From Ornithinimicrobium cryptoxanthini (GTDB taxonomy: Bacteria; Actinomycetota; Actinomycetes; Actinomycetales; Dermatophilaceae), in the NCBI RefSeq assembly GCF_023923205.1, contig NZ_CP099490.1:1116001-1180000 (forward strand): a stretch of DNA of 64,000 nucleotides, given 5' to 3'. Of this stretch, positions 58,637 through 64,000 are shown piece by piece; the first letter of the stretch is position 1; every line of letters starts with the position of its first letter. A model generated the notes under the pieces. It worked only from the letters and a program-made list of their open reading frames with translations. It was not told the DNA's origin and did no database searches. Made by a program: the position numbers and the translations under genes.

Positions 58637-59610
58637 GCGTCCTCCGGAAGATAGAACGAGCGCACCCAGTGCCCGTCGCCCAGGTCGACCAGCTCCGGGT
58701 GCTCGCCCCGACAGCGCTCGTCGCCGCGCACCGAGCAACGGTCCCAGAAGACACAGCCGGGAGGTATGGCGCGCGGGTCCGGTGGTGCGCCGGGGATGCT
58801 CAACAGCTGGTCCGTGCGCCGCCCCAGGTGGGGGCGCGACTCGAACAGGCCACGGGTGTAGGGGTGCTTGGTGTGCTGGAACAGGTCGACGGTCTCGGCC
58901 CGCTCGAGGACCTCGCCGCCATACATCACGACCACCTCGTCCGCGATGCCGCCGACGACGGCCAGGTCGTGGCTGATCCAGACGGTCGCGGTGCCGAGCC
59001 GCTCCTGCAGGTCCCGGATCGCCTCGATGATCTGGGCCTGGATCGTCACGTCCAGTGCCGTGGTCGCCTCGTCGGCGATGATGACCTCAGGGTCACAGGC
59101 CAGCGCGACGGCGATCATCACGCGCTGGCGCATGCCACCGCTGAGCTCGTGCGGATAGGACTTCAGCCGCCGGGCCGGGTCGGGGATGCCGACCAGCTCC
59201 AGCAGCTCCAGCGCCCGCCCGCGCGCCTGCTTCGGGGTCATCGACAGGTGCACCTCCGGCCCCTCCGTCAGCTGCCGCTCCACGGTGAGCATCGGGTTCA
59301 GCGACGTCGCCGGGTCCTGGAAGATGAAGCCGATGCGCCGCCCACGGATCCGGCGCAGGGCGTTGCCGCTCATCGTGAGCAGGTCGTGCTGGTCGCCGCC
59401 GTCGGGGTCGGTCAGAACCACAGACCCGCTGATCCTGGCGGTGCCCGGGCCGAGCCCGGCGGCCGACAGCACCGACAGCGACTTGCCCGAGCCGGACTCG
59501 CCCACGATCCCGAGGGTCTGCCCGTGCTCGACCGACCAGCTGACATCCCGGACGATGCGGGCCTGGCCGATCGTCACGGACAGTGACTGCACATCTAGGG
59601 CGGTGCTCAC
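58633..59610 (-). CDS. Oligopeptide/dipeptide ABC transporter ATP-binding protein (OppD-like)
   Basis: The 325-residue ATPase has Walker A GESGSGKSL, signature LSGGMRQRVMIAVAL, Walker B VIIADEATTALD and WISHDLA. The C-terminal tail PPGCVFWDRCSVRGDERC is the oligopeptide-type cysteine cluster. GTG 59610 overlaps the permease stop (GTGA), and the stop overlaps the next ATPase start. It pairs with the OppF-like subunit to power the two permeases. Confidence 0.93.
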   Translation of the reverse strand: MSTALDVQSLSVTIGQARIVRDVSWSVEHGQTLGIVGESGSGKSLSVLSAAGLGPGTARISGSVVLTDPDGGDQHDLLTMSGNALRRIRGRRIGFIFQDPATSLNPMLTVERQLTEGPEVHLSMTPKQARGRALELLELVGIPDPARRLKSYPHELSGGMRQRVMIAVALACDPEVIIADEATTALDVTIQAQIIEAIRDLQERLGTATVWISHDLAVVGGIADEVVVMYGGEVLERAETVDLFQHTKHPYTRGLFESRPHLGRRTDQLLSIPGAPPDPRAIPPGCVFWDRCSVRGDERCRGEHPELVDLGDGHWVRSFYLPEDA

Positions 59611-60548
59611 CGGGTGCCTCCTCGCGCCGTGGCGGCCGAGCGGACGTCGAGGACGTCGCGCAGGATGTCCCCGAGCAGGTTGCAGGCCAGCACCGTGACG
59701 AAGACCGCCAGCCCGGGGAAGACGCTCATCCACCAGGCGTCCTGGAAGAAGGCCCTCGAGTCAAACAGCATCCGCCCCCATGACGGCTCGGGCGGCTGCA
59801 CGCCCAGTCCCAGGAACGACAGGCTGGCCTCGGACAGGATCGCGAACGACAGCGACAGGGAGGTCTGCACGATGATCGGGGCCGAGATGTTGGGCAGCAC
59901 GTGGCTCGTCATCTGCCGCCAGGGGCCGGCGCCGAGTGACTTCGAGGCGCGCACATAGGTCTCGGTGCGCACCGACAGCGTGCTGGCCCGGGTGACCCGC
60001 GCAAACACCGGGATATAGACGACGCCGATGGCGATGGTGGCCGTCGTCACGCCCGGTCCCAGGATGGCCACGATGGCCATCGCCAGCAGGATCTCGGGAA
60101 AGGCGAACAGCACGTCCTGGGTGCGCATGATCAGCGCGTCCAGCCACCCACCGAAGAAGCCCGCGAGCAGGCCCACGGTCACGCCGACCACGAGGGCGAT
60201 CGACACGGCGATCAACGACACCCGCACCGACACCGCCGCAGAGGCGATCACGCGGGACAGGATGTCGCGGCCCAGCTCGTCGGTGCCGAACCAGAAGTCC
60301 GCGCTCGGTGGCTGCAGCCGGGCGGAGAGGTTGACCTCGTTGACCCCATAGGGCGCGACCAGGTCACCGAAGAGCGCCAGCGCGAGCACGCCCAGCAGGA
60401 CCAGCATCGACACCACCGCGACCGGCCGCCGCAGCAGCTCCAGCGCGGTGCGTCGCCAGCCGCGCGGCCCCTCGTCGGGGACCAGCACGACCTGGTCGTA
60501 TGCCGTGCCCTCCGGTTGAGGGGGCACGTCCCGCTCCGCGGTGCTCAC
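59607..60548 (-). CDS. Peptide ABC transporter permease (OppC/DppC-like)
   Basis: The 313-residue permease has a cytoplasmic N-terminus of about 30 residues, then six hydrophobic segments. RLQPPSADFWFGTDELGRDILSRVI is the diagnostic OppC block, and the coupling motif near the end of the membrane domain reads TYVRASKSLGAGPWRQMTSHVLPN. GTG 60548 overlaps the OppB stop (GTGA), and its own stop overlaps the OppD start. Confidence 0.93.
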   Translation of the reverse strand: MSTAERDVPPQPEGTAYDQVVLVPDEGPRGWRRTALELLRRPVAVVSMLVLLGVLALALFGDLVAPYGVNEVNLSARLQPPSADFWFGTDELGRDILSRVIASAAVSVRVSLIAVSIALVVGVTVGLLAGFFGGWLDALIMRTQDVLFAFPEILLAMAIVAILGPGVTTATIAIGVVYIPVFARVTRASTLSVRTETYVRASKSLGAGPWRQMTSHVLPNISAPIIVQTSLSLSFAILSEASLSFLGLGVQPPEPSWGRMLFDSRAFFQDAWWMSVFPGLAVFVTVLACNLLGDILRDVLDVRSAATARGGTR

Positions 60549-61495
60549 TGCTCACCTCCCAGCTGGATCCGGGGGTCGACCTTGGCATAGAGCAGGTCGA
60601 CGACCAGGTTGACCAGCAGGAAGATCACGGCGATCAGCAGCACCGCGCCCTGCAGGAGGGGATAGTCCCGGGCCCGCACCGCGTCATACACCAGCAGTCC
60701 GAGACCCGGCCAGGCGAAGACCACCTCGACGACGATCACCCCGCCCAGGATCGCGGCGATCTGCGTGCCCGTCACCGTGATGACCGGCACGAGGGCGTTG
60801 CGGACGACGTGGCGCATCAGCACCAGCCGGGCAGGCAGGCCCTTGGAGTTGGCGGTGCGCACGTGGTCCATCGAGAGGGTCTCCAGCACCGAGGAGCGCA
60901 CATAGCGGGTCAGGATCGAGCCGGCGACCACCCCGACCGTGATCCCCGGCATGATCACCCGCTTCGCCCACTCGAGGGGGTCCTCGGTGATCGGGGTGTA
61001 TCCCGACGGTGGCAGCCAGCCGAGGGTCGAGGAGAACAGCAGGATCAGCAGCATCCCCAACCAGAAGTTGGGGAGCGAGACGCCGAGCTGGCTCACCGCG
61101 CGGACGACCGAGTCGACCGCGCCCCCGTTCTTGACGGCCGAGATGATGCCCAGCGGGAAGGAGACCAGCAGCGCGATCAGGATCCCGACCGCCGCCAGCG
61201 AGACGGTCGCCGGCAGCCGCGCCGTGAGCAGGTGGGTCACGGGCTGACCGGAGCGGAAGCTGACCCCGAGGTCGCCGGTCGCGGCCTTGCCGACGTAGGT
61301 GAGGTACTGCTCCACCGGCGGCCGGTCCAGTCCCGACGCCCTGCGCAGCGCGTCATACACCTCGGGGTCGAACCGGGTCCCCATCCCGATCCGGATCGGG
61401 TCGCCCGGCACCAGGTGCACGATGAGGAAGACCACGATGGTCACGCCGAAGAGCACCACCACCGACTGGAGCAGTCGGTGCAGGACGTAGGCCAT
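60545..61495 (-). CDS. Peptide ABC transporter permease (OppB/DppB-like)
   Basis: The 316-residue permease begins MAYVLHRLLQSVVVLFGVTIVVFLIVHLVPGDP, the canonical OppB/DppB start, and has the EAA-type coupling loop DHVRTANSKGLPARLVLMRHVVRNALVPV. Six hydrophobic segments are present. It follows the binding-protein gene by 60 bp and overlaps the OppC gene. Confidence 0.93.
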   Translation of the reverse strand: MAYVLHRLLQSVVVLFGVTIVVFLIVHLVPGDPIRIGMGTRFDPEVYDALRRASGLDRPPVEQYLTYVGKAATGDLGVSFRSGQPVTHLLTARLPATVSLAAVGILIALLVSFPLGIISAVKNGGAVDSVVRAVSQLGVSLPNFWLGMLLILLFSSTLGWLPPSGYTPITEDPLEWAKRVIMPGITVGVVAGSILTRYVRSSVLETLSMDHVRTANSKGLPARLVLMRHVVRNALVPVITVTGTQIAAILGGVIVVEVVFAWPGLGLLVYDAVRARDYPLLQGAVLLIAVIFLLVNLVVDLLYAKVDPRIQLGGEQ

Positions 61496-61555
61496 GGGGA
61501 CTCCAGAACTGTCGGGGGAGGGTGCCGCGCCCGGGCTGGCGCGCGGCCCCGCAGG

Positions 61556-63139
61556 TCAGTTGAGGGTGACGTCGCGGAACCGGATGGCCCGGTTGGGCAT
61601 CACCTCGTAGCCCTGCACGTCGCTGGACCAGGCCTGCACGACGTCGGGGTTGTAGAGGTAGATGTAACTGGCGTCGTCGGCGACCGTGGTCGCCACCTGG
61701 TCGTAGATCTCCTTGCGGGCAGCCTCGTCGGTCTCGGTCCGGCCCTGGTCGAGCAGTTCGTCGACCTCGGGGTTGGCGTAGCCCTGGTAGTTGTTCGCAC
61801 CGTCGCTGTGATGCTGGCTGTAGTAGAAGTCGTCGGGGTCGATGTTGCCCAGCCAGCCCATCATGAGCATGTCGTAGTTGCCCTGCCCCTGCTCGTCCAG
61901 CCAGGCGCCGAAGTCGAGCGACTTGATCTCGGAGTTGATCCCGATGTCGGACAGCTGGCTGGAGATGATCTGCGCGGCCTGCACCGTCTCCGGGTAGTCG
62001 GTCGAGACCATGATCTCCATCTCGATGTCGGCCGGGTCCACGCCGGCACCCTCCAACAGACTGGTCGCCTGGTCCGGGTCGTAGGAGTACGTGTCGTAGG
62101 GGGTGTACCACGAGCTCGACTCCGGGATCGCCGTCTGGTTGACGGTGGCGTTGCCAAACATGGTGGCGTCGGTGATGCCCTCGCGGTCGATCGCGTAGGC
62201 GATCGCCTGGCGCACCTCCACCTGGTCGAACGGCTCATGCTCCTGGTTCAGCGCGAGATACCAGTAGTCGTTGGAGCCGACCTGCCCGAGCTCCAGCCCG
62301 TCCTCGCCGTCCAGGGAGGCGACCTGCTGGGGCGGGACGTTGTCGGTCCAGTCGACGTCACCGGACTGGAGCGAGGCCAGGGCGGTGGTCGGTTCGGAGA
62401 TGAAGCGGAACTCCACCCCGCTGACCTCTGGTGCTCCGCCGTAGTAGTCCGGGTTGGCCTCCAGCGTGATCGACGAGCCCGGCGTGTAGTTGGTCAGGCT
62501 GAACGGTCCGGTGCCGATGGGGGCGGTGGTCACGTCACCGGACTCGACGTTGTCCTGCTGCACGATCGCCACCCCCTTGTAGCCGCCGAGGTTGGCCAGG
62601 AGGTTGGGTGAGGGTCCGCTGACGACGATCTCGACAGTCTGGTCGTCGACCGCGGTGACCGACTCGACACTGGAGAAGCGCCAGGACGGGGAGAGCTCCT
62701 CGTCCATGATGCGGTTGTAGGAGTAGACGACGTCATCGGCCGTGAAGTCACTGCCGTCGTGCCAGGTCACGCCCTCGCGCAGGTGGAACGTCCAGGTCAG
62801 CTGGTCCTCGGAGGTCTCCCAGGACTCGGCCAGCGCGGGCTGCATCTCCAGGTTGACGTCGGGCTCGATGAGCGTGTCGTAGACGTTCTCCAGCACCTGG
62901 AAGGAGAAGTAGGCGGTGGTCACGTGCGGGTCCAGCTGGTCCGGCTCACCCGCGATGGCTGCGGCGAGGGTGCCACCGGAGGCTGCCTGCTCGCCGCCGT
63001 CGCCCGCGGCCTCGCTCGGGGCCTCGTTGTCGTTGCCGTCGCCGTTGACGTCGACGGCGTCCCCGCCACCCGAGCAGGCGGCGAGGGTGAGGGCGAGGGT
63101 GAGACCGGCAGCTAACCGGGTCGTCATGGAACGGGACAT
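61556..63139 (-). CDS. Peptide/solute-binding lipoprotein of the ABC transporter (family 5)
   Basis: The 527-residue protein has a signal peptide with lipobox LTLAAC (Cys near residue 22), an acidic Gly/Asp-rich linker of about 35 residues, and the SBP_bac_5 domain: EPDQLDPHVTTAYFSFQVLENVYDTL, LREGVTWHDGSDFTADDVVYSYNRI and the late VRQAIAYAIDREGI block. It captures the substrate outside the membrane for the permeases encoded downstream. Such proteins bind peptides, but also nickel, opines or nucleoside-like compounds, so purine-derived substrates are possible given the neighbours. Confidence 0.92.
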   Translation of the reverse strand: MSRSMTTRLAAGLTLALTLAACSGGGDAVDVNGDGNDNEAPSEAAGDGGEQAASGGTLAAAIAGEPDQLDPHVTTAYFSFQVLENVYDTLIEPDVNLEMQPALAESWETSEDQLTWTFHLREGVTWHDGSDFTADDVVYSYNRIMDEELSPSWRFSSVESVTAVDDQTVEIVVSGPSPNLLANLGGYKGVAIVQQDNVESGDVTTAPIGTGPFSLTNYTPGSSITLEANPDYYGGAPEVSGVEFRFISEPTTALASLQSGDVDWTDNVPPQQVASLDGEDGLELGQVGSNDYWYLALNQEHEPFDQVEVRQAIAYAIDREGITDATMFGNATVNQTAIPESSSWYTPYDTYSYDPDQATSLLEGAGVDPADIEMEIMVSTDYPETVQAAQIISSQLSDIGINSEIKSLDFGAWLDEQGQGNYDMLMMGWLGNIDPDDFYYSQHHSDGANNYQGYANPEVDELLDQGRTETDEAARKEIYDQVATTVADDASYIYLYNPDVVQAWSSDVQGYEVMPNRAIRFRDVTLN

Positions 63140-63179
63140 GGTGACTGCTCCTCTGATGGCGCGTGCCTGGGCATTAGAG

Positions 63180-63193
63180 TGAAGATTTCTTCA
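63180..63193. promoter_or_regulatory. Palindrome in the divergent transporter/DUF1028 promoter
   Basis: TGAAGA-TT-TCTTCA is a perfect 6-2-6 inverted repeat; a wider GTGAA/TTCAC pair surrounds it (63179-63212). It lies 41 bp upstream of the binding-protein start and about 110 bp from the DUF1028 start, and could control both. Confidence 0.45.
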
Positions 63194-63301
63194 TCATGCT
63201 GTAGATTTCACGGGCTGGCAACACCTGCCCGGACAGTGGTGGGCAAGCGTCACCAAAACGTGACCGGTCGCCGGGCCGGCTCCAGATGACGAGGAGACGT
63301 C

Positions 63302-63988
63302 GTGACCTATTCGGTGGTGGCCCTGTCGGGGGACGGCGCACGCCTGGGCGTGGCAACTGCCTCGAGGTCCCTGGCCGTCGGTGCGGCAGTGCCGGCGCTG
63401 GCCCCGCAGGTCGGTGCGCTGGTGACGCAGGCCTACACCAACCAGCGGTTCCGCTCCCTGGGGCTGCAGCTGCTGCGCGATGGGCTCGACCCGCAGCAGG
63501 TGATCAACCGACTGGCCCGGGAGGACGACGACTTCGACCGTCGCCAGGTCGGGATCGTCGACGCTGCCGGACACACGGCGGTCTGGACGGGGGCGGGCTG
63601 CACGCCCTGGGCCGGCGCCGTCCAGGGACCCGGTTTCGTGGTGCTGGGCAATCTCCTGGCCGGGCCCGCCGTGCTGGACGAGATGCACCGGGTGCTCACC
63701 GACACCTCTGAGGAGACGTTCAGTGCTCGGTTGCTCGTGGCGCTCGAGGCGGCCCAGGCGGCGGGGGGAGACGCGCGGGGGCAGCAGAGCGCGGCGCTGC
63801 GGGTGGTCAACAACGCCTTCGAGGACGTGTCTCCCTCCCTGACCGAGGTCGATCTGCGCGTCGACGATGACCAGCAGCCCCTTCGCCTGCTCCGCCGGAT
63901 GTTGGCGACGCTCCCCACGGCCGCCGACGACGCGAGCGCGGAGCTCACCGACCCGGCACGGTCCACGCCTACGATGGGCGGACCATGA
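63302..63988 (+). CDS. DUF1028-family protein
   Basis: The 228-residue protein starts VTYSVVALSGDGARLGVATASRSLAVGAAVPAL, the recognisable opening of DUF1028, an Ntn-hydrolase-like fold, and has VGIVDAAGHTAVWTGAGCTPWAGAVQGPGF in the middle. The activity of the family is not established; such genes are often found beside peptide-type transporters, as here. GTG 63302 has GGAG about 8 bases upstream. Its stop overlaps a following ATG (ATGA). Confidence 0.85.
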   Translation: MTYSVVALSGDGARLGVATASRSLAVGAAVPALAPQVGALVTQAYTNQRFRSLGLQLLRDGLDPQQVINRLAREDDDFDRRQVGIVDAAGHTAVWTGAGCTPWAGAVQGPGFVVLGNLLAGPAVLDEMHRVLTDTSEETFSARLLVALEAAQAAGGDARGQQSAALRVVNNAFEDVSPSLTEVDLRVDDDQQPLRLLRRMLATLPTAADDASAELTDPARSTPTMGGP

Positions 63989-64000
63989 CGCCACCTGCCC
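63985..64000 (+). CDS. Start of a further gene, cut by the window end
   Basis: An ATG at 63985 overlaps the DUF1028 stop as ATGA and opens MTPPA before the window ends. The overlap style is the same as elsewhere in the window, so it is probably the next gene of the same operon. Confidence 0.4.

Noticed and set aside
60500..62611. 703-codon open frame opposite the OppB and binding-protein genes
   Set aside because: It is an antisense shadow of high-GC coding DNA; the minus-strand products are clearly conserved transporter subunits. The same applies to long antisense frames over nrdJ (7223-8740), the LuxR genes (19741-21480, 29183-31111) and the dap genes.

Overview
The window is high-GC DNA with dense, tightly packed operons (many ATGA/GTGA start-stop overlaps), frequent GTG starts, a B12-dependent class II ribonucleotide reductase, GAF-ANTAR and SARP regulators and a 13E12-type HNH protein. 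Together these point to a chromosomal segment of an actinobacterium, plausibly of the Intrasporangiaceae/Ornithinimicrobiaceae type. No rRNA, tRNA or CRISPR array was recognised.

Layout. 1-6.3 kb: the N-terminus of a SARP-type regulator facing a repeat-bearing lipoprotein, each preceded by a 7-mer direct repeat with 11-bp periodicity; an SDR; a multidomain CDGSH/ferredoxin-like/truncated-globin protein; an RraA-like protein; a winged-helix regulator with a membrane protein and a strong double operator; and a VapBC-type module. 6.4-10.1 kb: nrdR-nrdJ with tandem NrdR boxes and a 19-bp-stem terminator. 10.15-15.5 kb: a lower-GC accessory island with a restriction enzyme gene overlapping a circularly permuted C5 methyltransferase gene, a decayed vsr gene, and IS debris on both sides, including an ISL3 element (8-bp target duplication) inserted inside an older ISL3 remnant. 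15.7-28.2 kb: a proline iminopeptidase-like hydrolase, a frameshifted GAF-ANTAR gene, a STAND-LuxR regulator, a LysR regulator with its palindrome, a DMT exporter, a hydrolase/SDR pair with a palindromic operator, and a four-gene membrane-protein operon. 28.2-40.3 kb: a MalT-like LuxR, DoxX, hypothetical genes, GPP34, a gutted chloroperoxidase-like hydrolase, an ABC-2 exporter and a divergent LuxR. 40.3-45.4 kb: an operon dapB-dapA-dapD-aminotransferase-type III PLP decarboxylase, driven by an apparently leaderless promoter and containing a 90-bp in-frame palindromic insertion. 45.5-50 kb: a hydrolase-adenylate cyclase fusion, a 13E12 protein, an FMN reductase and a hydrolase. 50-57.6 kb: an aromatic FAD monooxygenase, then the urate-degradation operon (uraD, uraH, uricase, DUF6986, allantoinase, ureidoglycine aminohydrolase). 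57.6-64 kb: an oligopeptide-type ABC transporter operon and a divergent DUF1028 gene.

How the genes work together. The purine operon converts urate through hydroxyisourate, OHCU, allantoin and allantoate to ureidoglycine/ureidoglycolate, with a CitE-like DUF6986 protein embedded in it that may handle the two-carbon product. The neighbouring peptide-type transporter and DUF1028 gene may serve nitrogen scavenging. The dap operon supplies every step from aspartate semialdehyde to N-succinyl-diaminopimelate but lacks dapE and dapF and ends in a non-canonical decarboxylase, so it may be a specialised pathway rather than housekeeping lysine synthesis. The restriction island appears mobile and partly decayed: methyltransferase and nuclease look intact while the mismatch-repair partner vsr is dead.

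The most unusual items are the circularly permuted methyltransferase island, the 90-bp in-frame element in the aminotransferase, the CDGSH-globin fusion, the succinyl-DAP-type operon, and the SARP/repeat-lipoprotein pair with matching operators.
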